Source: Trametopsis cervina
Taxonomy: Eukaryota; Basidiomycota; Agaricomycetes; Polyporales; Irpicaceae
Length of the DNA: 64,000 bases
Assembly (NCBI GenBank): GCA_022385755.1
Contig: MU278365.1
Coordinates: 441,927 to 505,926, forward strand
Reading direction: 5' to 3'
The notes under the pieces were generated by a model. That model saw only the letters and a list, made by a program, of their open reading frames with translations, was not told where the DNA came from and made no database searches. The first letter of the stretch is position 1. Each line of letters begins with the position of its first letter. A program made the translations under genes and the position numbers. Positions 25,360 through 41,850 of the stretch are shown here, one piece after another.

Positions 25360-26050
25360 CGGAGGGGACGAGGACGGGGTCGAGGACGAGGGGCGCAGTC
25401 GGGCGAGAGCAATGCGGGGCCATGGATATGTATATCGCTCGCTCGGGAGAGACGACGTCAAAGCGAATCAGAAAAGATTGCGCGCGTGGCGTGGCGGGGT
25501 GCTTCGTTCGCACCCACGCACCCGGCGGTACGAAGAACACAAACTCTATCGACTCGAGCGTGGGATCGTCATCGACATCGGCGGAGCGGGGGTTCCCGCA
25601 GATCGTGGGCACTGCATATGTCCGACGTGGGGAAGTGAAGAGGTGCTGTGCTGTGCTGTACGTTAGTGGTGATGAGCGTGAGCGTGAGTGGTGGAGAGTG
25701 ATGGAGACGGGTGGATGTGGTCGTTGTTCGTTTGTTGTTGAAGCGCTCACAGTGATGAGGTGGATGTCCCGTCGAGAAGGCAATGACGCGTGGCGAGTGG
25801 ATGGCGGACTAGTGCATAAAAGCTACATGATATGAGCGAGCATATATACACTGTCCCAATCCATCGAGTCCCTTCAGACCAACAGACGTAGTTCAAGCGA
25901 CAGATGGGCGTGGATGGATAGATTACCTGTCCAGATCTGCCATTTGAGTAGAGATGGCTGGCTGCGGACGGAGAAGCGCAGTGGCCAATCATGACAGGGC
26001 TCCATCCGTTTCCCTGGCCGCCAGCGTCCTCAAATCCTTGCCGCACGCCC
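25360..26050. other. Upstream region of the DUF6533 gene and left side of the NLR relic
   Basis: About 690 bp. A minus-strand open frame (25340-25783) exists but shows no recognisable domain, and its end overlaps the DUF6533 first exon in another frame, so I treat it as leader sequence. Nothing else was recognised. Similarity to NLR WD40 sequence starts at about 26055. Confidence 0.4.
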
Positions 26051-26054
26051 TTGA

Positions 26055-27056
26055 TGTCTCAGGCTCTGCCGATAGCACGGTGATGCATTAGGATGCCGTA
26101 ACAGGGACCGGAATTAGGCCCCTCCATGGTCACACGAAAGAAGTCAGGTCTGTTGGCATTTCGCCAGATGGACGGTGGATTATCTCGGGCTCACTGGATG
26201 GGACGGTCTTGCGATGGAATGCGGCAACCAGCTGGTGAACGAGATGGCAAATTTGTCACTCGCACAACAGAACAAGTCAAATCAGTCGCATTTTCACCTA
26301 ACGGGAAGACGGCCCTTGCAGAACTCGGCGATGGCACATTGCGGCTGTGGAATGCTGCCGCAAAGGAGCCTATCGCCAGCCCTCTCACCGAGCGTACTCA
26401 CAAATTCTGGTCGGTTGCATTTTCCCCGGATGGGGAGCAGCTGGTGACTGGTGGAGAGGATTTCACAGTGTGCGTATGGAAGCTGAAGACAGGGCAACTG
26501 GTAGGCGGACCCTTGACTGGCCATACATCCAGAATACAGACAGTCGCGTTTTCGCTTGATGGAGGGCGGATCGTCTCTGGCTCCCACGACGGGACAGTGA
26601 GACAATGGGACACCACAACGCAGGAGGCTATTGGCCGTCCTCTTGCACACACAGGCAGCATCATTTCTGCTCTCTTCTCTCCTGACGGGCAGCAGATCTT
26701 TGTTGGTACCCATGATGCCATTAGGGCGTGGCAGACACCGACAGATGTCGACAATGTTTCCTATGGTAGGTACCCACCTTGTTGTGTATCAACCAGACAC
26801 TGACATCATCCCTTCGTTGCAACCAGACACTGCTGCTGCCTCCTCCAATGTGCAGGCATTGCCATACACAGCCTCTTCGCCGATGGAAGACGGCTGGTTG
26901 CTTGGTCCCAACCGTGAGCTACTATTCTGGATCGCGCCTGACTACCGTACTGGTCTCCGCAAACCGGGAAACAACTGGATCATCAGTGCGCGAACCCTAG
27001 AACTGGACTTATCGCAGTTCGCGCACGGAAGATCGTGGACTGAGTGTCAAGATTAG
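26055..27056 (+). pseudogene. Relic of a second NACHT-WD40 protein: last WD40 repeats and conserved tail
   Basis: Only the C-terminal part remains. The first repeat (SGSADSTVMH, stop, DAVTGTG) has TAG where WD40 repeats have Trp, consistent with TGG to TAG. After LRWNAATS a frameshift at about 26225-26240 moves the reading into the frame of 26126-26803 (GKFVTRTTEQVKSVAFSPNG). About four more repeats follow. An intron (GTAGGT donor at about 26766, CAG acceptor at about 26830) leads into the tail GWLLGPNRELLFWIAPDYR and TECQD then TAG 27054-27056. The tail is closely similar to that of the pseudogene at 7098-10941 (GWVLGPQDELLFWIAPEYR), so both derive from one family. No NACHT domain or N-terminal effector is present. 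Confidence 0.85.
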
Positions 27057-27104
27057 GATTAGTAGAGCTGTCGGTCATGCATGTAAATGTAACCAAGCAT
27101 GCAT

Positions 27105-27140
27105 TATAGTTATAGTTATAGTTATAGTCATAGTCATAAC
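27105..27140. repeat. Hexanucleotide microsatellite (TATAGT)n
   Basis: Four perfect TATAGT units are followed by CATAGT/CATAAC variants, just after the stop of the NLR relic. Confidence 0.85.
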
Positions 27141-27196
27141 CGGACCTGACTTCACTGCACTACACATCCAACTGCCAAAATCAAGCCGCATCATCA

Positions 27197-28637
27197 TCAT
27201 GGGGAAATCTTGCTCGAGCTTCGAGGCGGCCTCGAGCGCAGGCGCTCGCTCCTACGCGCAGGGGCAGACGACCCAGCCTCGACGCGCGGCCGTTTCGCAC
27301 GCCTCTGCTCTCCATCTCCATCTCCGTCTTCCTCTTCGTGTTCGTCCCGGTCTTCGGCTGCAGCGGCCGCCAGGTTCGCGAGGTACTGCTCACAAATAAT
27401 GATAAGCCGAACTTCAGAGAATAGAATACGGATATCAAAGCGTACGTACGAGTACACTCATGAGATCCTCGGGGCCGTCGTCCACCTCGACTGCTTCGAG
27501 CTTGATATCCAGCGCCGACTTACCCGCGCGTGTTCCCTGCTTTTGCTTCTGCTTCCGTCGCACATCCGATTTGCTATTGCGCCCGCGCCCGCGGCGGCCG
27601 GGGGGGCGGATGATACCCTGCGCCTGCAAGTACTCTGTTCACACCCACCCCGTGCGTCAGTCCGTTAACCACAATACCATATCTCCACCAAAGCCGGGCA
27701 ACGAATAAGTACGACGAACAGACAGACCTTTGGGACGATAGCACCACGAGAAGCGCGCGTACGGCTTCTCTCTCGGGTCGATCGCATAATGGGGCGTGGA
27801 GAGCACGCTCTCGACGGGTCCGCCGTCGATCGGGTCTCCCAATCTACATACGAACGAGAAAAATGAGCATTCATGTTCCGACAGAAGAAGAAAGAAGAAG
27901 GACGGTGCGTACGTACGTTATCCCGCCCCTGTTGCTCGTTTCGTCTACCTCTAAATGCGGGGCGAATATCTCGCGTGGGGGGCGCGTGGGGTCTGGAGCT
28001 TCCAGCGACGAGCGGTATAACCAGACGTCGATGATGCCCATTGACATGCGTGTGCGGTGACTTAGTTGATCTCCTCCTCCTCCTCCTCCTCCTTGTTCTC
28101 CTTCTCCTTGTTCTTCTCCATCTTCTTTATCCGTCACAAGACCCCCGACTTCTTCCTCTTCTTCCTTAACCGTCGTCCCACCACCGCCTTCTTCGTTGTC
28201 TGCGTCTGCGTCTGCCACATCGCTCCAGCTCAACCAAACGATATACCATACCACACCACAACACTCACCACTCAACGGCAGCCTCGAGAACAAAAACGGC
28301 CTCACAGCGGTGCCCTCACCGAGCACGCCGTCCCACAGCCCGGACTGCTCATGCGGGTCCAAGAACCAGCTGCCCGCGAGCGCGCCGTCGCACAGTATGT
28401 TCGCCATGAAGCCGTTGTCGGTGTCGTTCACGACCTCGAGCACGAACCGCTGCGAGCGAAACACAGATGAATAGAATATCGGCTATAGGCTATGGGAGAA
28501 AGTAAGTGTACCCGCACCTTGCCAACCTCGCTCGCGATGAAGCTCGTCACGCGTCCACTGTCGATATGCTGCGTCGCATACTCCGGGACGTCCTCGTCGT
28601 CGCACACGACTATCACCGTCACGCCGCGTTTCTTCAT
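27197..28637 (-). CDS. DUF7918-family protein
   Basis: About five or six exons on the minus strand. The first exon starts MKKRGVTVIVVCDDEDVPEY, the usual beginning of the basidiomycete DUF7918 domain, and continues through FIASEVGK, RFVLEVVNDTDNGF, CDGALAGSWF and GIIDVWLYRS. Exon borders: 28637-28518, then from 28449 onward, with a 57-nt intron before an acidic Gly/Glu-rich loop, and further exons giving GDPIDGGPVESVLSTPHY and RFSWCYRPK. The tail is basic (RRGRGRNSK, RRKQKQKQ) with a likely nuclear signal RRAKRPRVE near the C-terminus, ending at TGA 27197-27199. The domain is widespread in Agaricomycetes but has no assigned activity. A spliceable upstream exon exists at about 28755-28790 but has no ATG, so I place the start at 28637. 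Confidence 0.8.
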
Positions 28638-29051
28638 ATGCGGCTGATAACTGTGCTGCAGGAAGAGAAAGAGAAAGAGTGACGGAGACGTGGAGACGCG
28701 GTACGTTGAGTTGCGATTCCAACTTGAAGGTGGACGGACGCCACTCACCGTTCGACGCGAATTCAGGGACCAGAAATTTCCCACCCGTCGTTTGGAGCTC
28801 CGAACGTCCTACCGTATCGTAGTCTACCTTGCTTACCTGTATGAAAAACCTCGACGACCGCGAGCAACTCCAGCAGGCAGCTGTGTCGTTGTGACATGAT
28901 AATTAATTCCACCCGTCTACGTAGCGTAGCGTTCATGTGTACTGTACTCACTTGCGGCCTGTATCGAATATGATATCACCGCTCACAATGACAATGCCTG
29001 GCCTTTCTGCTCGTCGTCGTCGTCGGCCCTCCGGTCTCCTATCCGCCTAAC
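28638..29051. other. Intergenic region between DUF7918 and PNP genes
   Basis: 414 bp. It contains the DUF7918 promoter or leader, including a likely leader intron around 28660-28750, and the PNP 3' flank. No other feature was recognised. Confidence 0.4.
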
Positions 29052-30368
29052 TCACGACTCATGCACCATCTCCACGATCCGCTCGACGAGCCTTCTCATC
29101 TCCTCCGCCTTTGCCCGTCCGACCTCAAGCACCTCCTCGTGGCTCACCGTCTTCCCCTCCTTTACATCCACCTTCCGTCCCGCCAACTATCCCCCCAATC
29201 AGCCCGCTTGCCTCCCTGTCACTCAAACAAGCACGAAAAGACTCACCTCAGCCTCCACCTCCGCCTTCACGCTCCTCCTAGGCGTCGCATCCACCCCATT
29301 CGTGACAAGACTCAACACAAGCACCTCAAGCCCCTCCGCGCACGCCGCAACGACCTCCGGCACAGTGCTCATCCCCACCACGTCCGCCCCCGCCGCGCGC
29401 AAAAACCGGCCCTCCGCCGGCGTCTCGTACGTCGGGCCCGACACCCACGCGTACACGCCCTCTGCCAGCGCGTCCGGAGCGAAGTTGAGCGAGTGCGCGG
29501 AGAGGAAGGCGAGCCGCGCGAGACGCGGGGAGTAGGCGGTGGAAAGCGGGAGGAAACGCGTGTGGGTGGGCAGGGCGGGGCCGAAGAGCGCGTTGAGCGG
29601 GCCGGTGAGGTTTGGCAGGGCGAGGTGGTCTTGGATTACGACGACTGGGGGGGGGCGTGAGGGTGAGGGTGAGTGGGAGAGGGAAGAGAAGGAGGAGGGG
29701 ACGTACTCGATCCGACTGGGAGGTCGGGGTTCAGGCCGCCCGCTGCGTTCGTGACTGCATCATCCACCAATCAGCCTCAGTCTCACACCACGTCGCAAGG
29801 TAGGAGGATGGACAGAGCGAAGGAGGAGGAGGACGCACTGATGAGCTCACGTACGCCCAGCGCCGCGAGGACGCGCACGGGGAAGATGACGGATGACAGC
29901 GGGTGTCCTTCATACGCGTGGAACTGTGCGGCGCGTCAGTGTCAGCGTCAGCGCATTGCACGATGTGGATGGGGAGAAAAGAGGTAGGCACGCACACGTC
30001 CGAGCATCGCAACGACGGGCACGCCGTCCCCGGGACCCATCAGCCCAAACGCGAGTGCGCTCCGGTGGCCTTGTACTGTCGACGAGTTCGTCACACGAGC
30101 GCAGCAAGGCACAGCGAGTCAGTCCACACAAACATAGCAAACCACGTCAATCACGTATTCACGAAAACAGCTAAGAAACCAACGCACCAGTACTCCTCGC
30201 AAACCCCTCAAGCACCTCATACGGCACCTCCACGACGTCCCGCAGACTGCGCGCGAGCGTGCTCAGCCCGGACCCGCATACTATCCCGACGCGGGGGGCG
30301 CGTAGGGAGGGCGGGAGGAGCGTGTGGAGGGTTTTGAGCGCGGGGGTTGGGTCTGGTGCGGTGGTCAT
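29052..30368 (-). CDS. PNP1: Purine nucleoside phosphorylase (trimeric type)
   Basis: The enzyme splits inosine or guanosine with phosphate into base and ribose-1-phosphate in cytosolic purine salvage. Six exons on the minus strand run from ATG at 30368 to TGA 29052-29054. Conserved blocks appear in family order: [13 protein letters not shown] (phosphate-binding loop), [13 protein letters not shown] (phosphate-binding His), [54 protein letters not shown] (base-site Glu region), [16 protein letters not shown] and [11 protein letters not shown]. The C-terminal helix with [14 protein letters not shown] closes the fold. Length is about 300 residues, normal for the family. It runs in tandem with the DUF7918 gene. 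No lesion seen. Confidence 0.95.
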
Positions 30369-30723
30369 TTTGCTTTGTGTTGGGTGCTGTAGGGTGGGGA
30401 AGAGAAAGGTGGGGTGACGGTGAGGGTGAGAGGGAGAGAGGAGGCGAGGAGAGGAGGCGGGATGGATAAGCGACGCAGAGATCCGCTCTCCGCTACCGAC
30501 GCTTATCTTCATCGATCGACGCGACGCGTCCCGCGAAACGCGTGACAGGCTGTTTTTTTAGAAAACAGAAAAGCAGCTGCTTTGCACGACTGAAAGATGT
30601 TGATTGTACGTCGCGTCGCACACCGTAAAGAAGTGAAAAGAAAAAGAAAAGCATGCTCGCTAGCTAGATATATGTACACTACATTTCCCATTCTCATCTT
30701 CGCTGCACCAAACCCGCATCCGT
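30369..30723. other. Intergenic region between PNP and kinase genes
   Basis: 355 bp holding the PNP promoter or leader and the kinase 3' flank. A short near-palindrome (GCTGTTTTTTTAGAAAACAG) lies at about 30550. No gene was recognised. Confidence 0.4.
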
Positions 30724-34609
<3,886 letters not shown>

Positions 34610-37549
34610 GGTGCGTGCGTTCTACGTGTATGTGATGTGCTGGTGTGAGTGTGTGGACGAGCGAGCGAGCAGGACGTCGAAGGTCAAAGGTCGGGAGCAA
34701 GGGAACAGTCCCTCGAAGAACTTTATGCAGCTCGCACGTTCACTGGGACGCCCTAGCGCGCAGAGGGGCTGTGGCACCGCATCCCAGTGTCTGTGTTTCT
34801 GTCGGTGCGAGAATCTGTGTTTCTGTGTTTCTGAGTGAGGGGAGATGACTTGGATGGCTCGGCGGGCGATGGCGGGGATGGGGCGTGACGTGCGCAGCCT
34901 ATCGGGGAAGCTGGGCACCGCCTGCCGCAGCGAGACCCACTACTACCGACGGCTTGATCGCCGGGTCCGCGCAGCAGCCACTGTGCTCGAACCGTTGTTC
35001 TTCTTGTGTCACCGGCGTGTTTTCTACTGTGTGCTGCAGGTACACTACTAATACAAGACTCTCTACCCCTCCCCGCGTTCTCTTCTCCCTGACCGGACAT
35101 GACACGGATCGCTCGACGCCCACGGAATTCGCGCCGTTGACACCTTCACCGTCCGCACGCGCCCCTAGACGTCGCGCACGTCAACGACCGCAGTAGCCTC
35201 ATCTCCGTTTCAACCTCACGCCCTATGTCACCCACGAACTCTACTCTAGTGCACTCTATACATCTCACAGCGTCGTCTTATAATTAGCACCCGCCCGTGC
35301 ACAGAGCTCGCCCACGCCGGCGATGCATGGAAGCTCATCAAGCTTCGTCGAGCTCACGCGGGGAAGCATGGCCCGTCATGTGTGTACGCGTGTTTGGCTG
35401 GGACCTTGTGGCGCGGGCTTCCTCGCTGAGTGTCGTTGTCAGTCCCGGTTGCCGGTCGCGGTGGAAGTCTCTGTGCGTGCACTCGCTCTGCAGTTCTTGG
35501 CGTCGATTCATCACGGTTGCTATGCGGCATCGGCTCGGGGTAGTCTTGGAATCTTCAATACGTTGTGCACACTCCCCGTTCGGGTCGCTCCTCCCTTGAC
35601 GCAGACCTCCCCTGCTCCTCCGCCTTCGACATGTACCTCGACATTCCATCGTGGTTGCTCGGCCTCGGTGATTAAACGCGAGAGGGAACGAATAACGAAG
35701 GCTGAGGCAGACGCAATAGAGAGTGCACGTGTCAAGGTACGCCCCTTCTGCTGTTGAACAATTGTTATCGCGTTACTGGAGCCCGTACGTTCAACACCAG
35801 ACCATCAGATTTACTTCTCTAGGCATGTGAGAAGACGCGCCTACATTCGACTTCGAGCATGTATGCGCTCTTGACGATGCTCAACGACTGGGCCTATGTA
35901 CCAGTAGCTGTCTCAGGGGAGCACCCGTGACAAGCGCAGCAAGTGCCTGATCACTTTTCGTACAAAGCTTTGAGAGGTCAATACCTCATACAACCCGGAC
36001 ATTTTGACAGCAAAATCGGCGCAGTTTTGCCTCAGGCCTGGACATTGATGCTTGTTCAGTCCGGACATGGCGCGAGTTGAATCGAGGTGTTTGACCACGG
36101 TTTGTGTTTCGTCCTCTTTTGCGAATGTCCGAGACTGATAGTGCTGCAGGAATTTGTAAATGCTGTCATCAACGTCTTGCCCACCAAGCTGTAGACCGTC
36201 ACGCTCATGCACAGACCGCGCTATCCACCTCTCTGCATGGGACGTGCATGCCCCTAATAATCGCGTTGTTCAATCGCTGCCATCCACTCTCGCGCAACGC
36301 GTACTACCTTAGGTTCGATCGATCCTCAAACAAAGTTTGCGCCGTCGAAATCGCCCACCCGTCTTCGTATAAAAGCCACGACAAGGCCGCGCCCGCCTCT
36401 CAAGTGGATATCGATGCACGAGCGGGCTTTGGCCAACAGTAAAAGGCGCTTACTGCACATACACTACCTGGATGAAGAACAATGCATTCTAGGAGGTCTC
36501 CGGAGATTTTGGGCGATTTTCTTGGCGTGAGGCCCCATCCTGAAGTCCGGACAAAAAAGTCGAACCGAAGCTCGAGTATCCTTGTATGTCTAATCAAATC
36601 CGAACCAATTTGTCCTTACGATATGGCCTCTTGTTCAGAGGTATTTGGAGGTGCTCGTCAGGAGTCCTGGGGTACGTGCCTAGCAGCGTCGCAGTATTCG
36701 AGTCTGACTACAAGGTCATATCAGGACAGACCTATTTTTCTCATTATACAAGCAACCAGATCGTGCGGGATGGCGACTCAGTTCTGACAGACGCAGGACG
36801 CGGATACAAGTGAGAGTGTTTTCGAACTTCGATGTCTACCGCACTGAATTCTCGTCGCCAGATGGCAGTACCGCCTTGAAGCACCGTCGTCATCTTCAGC
36901 TCACACGACACCTGCCCGGTGAATGCGCTAATGGGGTATGCACTCCCCTCGAAACAGCGCATTGTCCCGATCCACAAATACACAATCACCACACTGTGTT
37001 CTCTGCGATCGCGCCACGGCTTGCCCCCTCAAGTCCCCCTCAACTGCATTAGGAATCCCCGGAACGAGCTCTATAAACTGGCTTTAATACAAGGGGCATC
37101 GTGGGTGCTAGGCACTCGAACGAATTCTATATCCGCGTCGCATCGGGCTTGGTACGCGCGGCGAGATCGAAGTTGTGCGCGAGGGTACGGGGATGACCCC
37201 GCTCAGATCTGCATATGTCCGCCCATTTTCATCGAAGCTAACCGTAACCTCCATCTAGTCCGCTCCTCCCAGCTGAACATGGATATCGGCTTGAAGGCTG
37301 AGATGGTCATCACAATAGAACCACGTAAGTGCTGTTGTGCATACCTTCCATCGTTCACAACTCATTATCAGCAGACATCCGCCCGAGGAGGTTTAGGACA
37401 TAAAGGTGGGTATCTTCACCCCGGGGACAAGACCGCCAACATCGCCATCGCCACATCAGCACGCAAGGTCCACTCATCCATCCTCAACGCAAATACATTT
37501 CCGAAAGAGATAAATCGCATTACAACGACGTTCGAACAACATCCTCGCC
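34610..37549. other. 2.9-kb region with no convincing gene
   Basis: The left part should contain the kinase promoter. Two plus-strand frames stand out. The first, 35323-35757 (144 codons), ends KRERERITKAEADAIESARV followed by a GTACGC donor. The second, 36919-37569 (216 codons), contains GLKAEMVITIEP, a string reminiscent of the metal-site end of M24 aminopeptidases (GMVITIEPG). The His-containing M24 motifs are absent and no splice model links the two. Both could be remnants or chance frames. No RNA gene was recognised. Confidence 0.35.
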
Positions 37550-40500
37550 TCAGTCAAACCCGCCAGTAGACACCGACGGCGGGAGCGCGTCCGCGCCAGC
37601 CCCGCACGACACGCCAATATCGTCCGTCAGCTCGAGCTCGATCGTCGACCCGCGCTCGAACGCGTCCCACTCGATGAAACAGTTCGACTTCCATGGGGTG
37701 CCGTCGATCGTCACGTTCTGTTTACCCATGCACACACCAACATCAGCACTTTGTCCTCATCACTTTCAAAGCAGGGAGAGGAGGGAGGGGGAGGGGAGAA
37801 GGAAGGCAGGGAAGAACACACCTTGACAAACACAGTCCCGCCCTCCCCATCCTTCGGGTTCCCCTTAAAATTGACCGCGCGGATCGTCGTCGTATGCCCG
37901 AATGCAGGGTTCGCGAATGAGATCTGCGGGAAGAAGGGCGAGGAGAGAAGGAGCTGCCGGGTCGACGGGACGGGGTATAGCCCTGCGAGGTAGAATGCGA
38001 CGTAGCTGCCCATCGCGCCTGCACGTCCGGTTCCGATGTGTCAGTTAATGGAACGTTTTGGTGGGGATGGTGGGTGCTCACCTGAATCTGCAATAGCGTA
38101 GCCATGTCAGCACGCGAAAGAATAAAGGAGGGGGAGGAAGAGAGAAAAAGACGACAAGCCCACGCACCATCATTCCCCGGCAACCCATTCACGGACGTGT
38201 TGAAGAACCGCGCGAGGACGCGCCGCGAGGTCTGCGTGCTCAGACCCGGGCGCGAGGCGTAGTGGTACATGAACGGGATCTGCTGCGAGGGCTCGTCTGT
38301 TGCGTCGAAGTAGTTCTGTTGGTGAACGGAGTGAGCCGGTGGTGGAGCGAGGAGGCGGGGAGGAGACGGGGAAAAGGAAGAGGGGTGAGGGGATGGGGAG
38401 AGGGGATGGGAAGAGGGGATGGGAAGAGGAAATGGGGAAGGAGGAAGGAGGGACGCACCTGGTCAAAGATGAAATTAAGCCGGTTGATGAACGCGTCGCG
38501 TCCGCCTTGCAGCTCGATGAGCGCCGCCGTGTCGTGCGGGACGAACTGCCGTCCAAACCGTGCTCTCAATCACTTCGGGGGTGCTAGGGTAGACGAAGAC
38601 GTACCTGTGAGTACTACACACGCTCATCAGCTAACCGCATTGAGGAAAGAACAAGAAGAGGGATGGGGAAGAGAAGAAAAGAAAGGGACGCACGACGATG
38701 GGCGAGCTCTCGTAGAACCCGTCCGTGTTGACCGCGTTCAGGAAGCACGTCGACGCGAGCGGGTCGTTCACGCTGCAGTGGCGCGGGTCCGTGAAGTTGA
38801 ACGTCCCGTTCAGGAAGCGCGGCTGCGTCCCCACCATGTTCATGTCCGTCATCAGCATCAGCATCGGCATCCAACATCGAAGAGAGGAGCGAGGGGAAGG
38901 AGCGAGGGAAAGGAGGAGGAGAAGGAGGAGGGACGCACGCACCTGCATCATGCCCTTGATGCTCGCGTTCCCCGGGACGGTGACGTTCGGGTTCCAGTTG
39001 TTCACGAAATTGCCTGCGCGCGCTGTGTACTGCACCACACCCAACGCGACATCAGGGACGGGACGAGATGGGATGGGACGGGATGGACAGACACACACCT
39101 TGGCTGCATCCTCCGCGTTACCGAGTCCGCGCGCGACCTGCGCGATCCCAAAGTCGCTGAACGCGTACTGTGCACCCACGCATGAGCCCGCCCGTCCATC
39201 ACATACGCACGCAAACGAAGAAAGGACAGAAGAGAAGAAGGGAAGATGGAGGGAGGGAGACGCACCTCGAGCGCACGCGACACCTGCTTCGTGTTCGTCC
39301 CGCTCGGCTCCCACACGTCCGACGGGATGTATCCTGCCGCCCACGCACTCATCAGCCACATCACATCATCACAAGGAGGCAAGGGCATGGACATACCCAG
39401 CGCCTTCCACGCGTCCGCCTGGCGGCCTTGCAAGTCCCAGTTCGGCGGCTGGTCTTCGGCGTCGGCGAGTAGCGCGGCGTAGAGGGCGGTGGCGGATACG
39501 TTGAGGGCTGTTAGGTTGTTTTGGTATCTGGGGTGTTTCGTTAGTTGGTGTCAGGGCTTTGTTGAGGTGGGGGTGGTGTGGTGGAAGGAAGGGGAAGGAA
39601 GGAGAAGGAAGGGGGGAGGGTGCAGACGTACTTGACGAAGAACTCGGAGAGGATGGGGTCTCCGTCTGTCGCGCAAGTGGGTTAACGAGCGAGGCTGGAG
39701 AGGAGAGGAGATAGGGAAGGAGAGAGACACTCACTGCTCCCGCCCTGGATAAAATGCTGCGCCGTCGCGCCGCGACATTCGGGCAGCCAACCTGCCTGCC
39801 ATCAGCCACTACAATCTCAAACAGAAATGGAGGGAGACACAGTGATACCTTCGTGTTGTTGGATGTTGATCATCCCGCGCACAATGCGCGCATAGTTGGT
39901 CGGGTCGTGCAGCGCCATGAAGGGGAAGAGCGTCCGGAAGGTGTCCCACTATTCATCCCATCACAGTTCAGCTACCCGAAGAAGAGGGGAGAGGAGACGG
40001 GGACGTACGTTGCAGTAAAACGAGTCGTAATACGGCTCCGTCGAGTTCCACCGAGGGTTCTCGTCCGTATCTGCCAACCCCTACATCAGCTCCCACCCAC
40101 CCAATCAAAACGTATCATGAGGACGCTCACAATCAGCAGGCGAGATATGCGTCCTATACACCGAGCTATAAAACAGCTGCACGATATCGGGCTCTACGCC
40201 CTCCGTCTGCACCTTCACGCGCCCGAGCAGCTCGTCCCACGTGTCGAACGCGCTCTGCTGGACGGACGTGAAGTCGAACGTCGGGATCTCGGACTCGGCG
40301 TTCGTGCAGGCTTGGTCGGAGGAGATGAAGGAGACGCCGATGCGGACTAGGATCGTGGTCGGGCCTGTGAGGGTACGAAAACGGTGGGTAAGTGTTGATT
40401 TGTTCGATGGTGGTAGACTTTCTTACTCTTCTTCGCACGCGGTTTGAATGTTAGCAGTGCGCCGAGCTGTTCGCGGAAGCCTGAAGGACAGTCAGTGTCA

Positions 40501-41850
40501 CATCCTGCAAGCACCATATCGGAGTCGCTGCGTACCGAAGTATAGCTGCTGGAGGTTCACGGTCTGCTGGATGCCCGAATTGCCAAGCCAGGAGCCAGAC
40601 TGCGTCGGCGTGCCCTGTCGGCCGGCACATTCCTCAACATAACTCTCGCGCGACGACACACGCTGTACGTACAAGATCGAACCCGTCGCCCTTAAAGTCG
40701 ACGCACGTAAACGCGCGGTACCGCCCAGGGCCGAACGATGCCGCGAACGACGCGCCGCCTGCAACGCTCCCTCGTCAGCAGGACTCACAGCCGCACCAAA
40801 ACACGGAAGGAAGGGAAGAAGGAACACGCACCGGTGATACGCGCGGACGTGCCGTTGAGCAGCATGACTGGGTCCGTGCTGCTCTGCTGCCCGTCGTTCG
40901 TGATGTCGACCATCAGCCGCGGGTGCACAGTCCCCGCCGGGAACGTGTACCTGTGCAGGGCCGTGCGGCGCGTCGCAGTGAGCTCGACGCGGATCCCGTT
41001 CGACTTGTCGACGATACAGCGTCAGAACGAGCGGTGGATGTGTCTATGCGAATGGACTTACGAGGTTGGAGGCGAAGTAGCCTGGCTCGGCAAAGTCGTC
41101 AGGAGAACCTAGGCTGGAGATGAGTGATGCAGGTATGGAGTGGAAGGATGAAGCTGACCATCGCTGAGAATTTTTCGCGGGACCGTGCGGCCGTCGAGCG
41201 AGGTCGGACATTCTTCGAATGTGTCGTTCGTCCCGCAGAACACGAACGGGAAGACTTTGAACAGGGAGAGAGGGACGGACTGTTGGTTTTGTCAGCCCAG
41301 GTGAGGGTTCGTTTGTAAGGGAAATGCTTACGCCGCCGGTACCATCGTCGTGCAGCTGCGAGAAGCCAGTGACATTGAATATGGGGTTGGCGTCGTATCC
41401 GGCATGCTACATCATAACGTCAACGTCAACCACATGAAGCGAAAGTGGATAGCTTTCACATTGCCGGGCGAGTTGGTGTCCATTCCCACTTTGGCCATGC
41501 CATGCGGGAGGGTAGCGCCTGTGAGTCCATTCCACTCCTCAGCACCCTGCTTTGTCCGTTCACGGCAACAGTAGAGGGGACTCACCAGGGAACGAATGCC
41601 CCCCATTCGTCGTTCCGATGAACAGGTTCACGAGACTCGCGGGGTGAGCCGTGGACACATTAGAGCTCGGCGTGGGCGCCGGTGGGAAGCTAGTCAGGAT
41701 GCTTGAAGACACCGTATGGCTCGTGCTGTGCGAGGAAGGCGAAGAAGAGGGGTTCGTTATGGTCGACACCGTCTTGTGCGAATTGGTCTTTGCAGCGCAG
41801 GCGGCTTGCAAGCAGCCTGCGAGCGTAAGAGTGGCGGTGAGTAAACGCAT
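37550..41850 (-). CDS. GH92 alpha-mannosidase, secreted
   Basis: GH92 enzymes are Ca2+-dependent exo-acting alpha-mannosidases that trim N-glycans or yeast mannan. The gene has about 20 minus-strand exons from ATG 41850 to TGA 37550-37552, roughly 800 residues. A signal peptide (MRLLTATLTLAGCLQAACA) is followed by a Ser/Thr-rich linker. Family blocks follow in order: LVNLFIGTTNGGHSFPG, ATLPHGMAKVGMDT, HAGYDANPIFNVTGFSQLH with DDGTGG, FRTLFPFMALHDP, YIPSDVWEPSGTNT, YAFSDFGIAQVARGLG, the acidic DEPSQQIPFMYHYASRPG segment expected to hold a catalytic Glu, and GLPGNDDSGAMGSYVAFYL with GLYPV. The C-terminal beta domain ends NVTIDGTPWKSNCFIEWD. Many introns start GTGCG or GTACG. A decayed copy of its 5' end lies at 44679-44980. 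Confidence 0.92.

Noticed and set aside
25340..25783. 147-codon minus-strand frame as a separate gene
   Set aside because: No domain or convincing start; it overlaps the first exon of the DUF6533 gene in another frame and is probably leader sequence.
36300..36340. GGTTCGATCGATCC as the T-arm of a tRNA gene
   Set aside because: No matching acceptor, D or anticodon arm could be folded around it.
36919..37569. Frame with MVITIEP as an M24 aminopeptidase
   Set aside because: Only one short string resembles the family; the conserved His and Asp motifs are missing and no exons connect.
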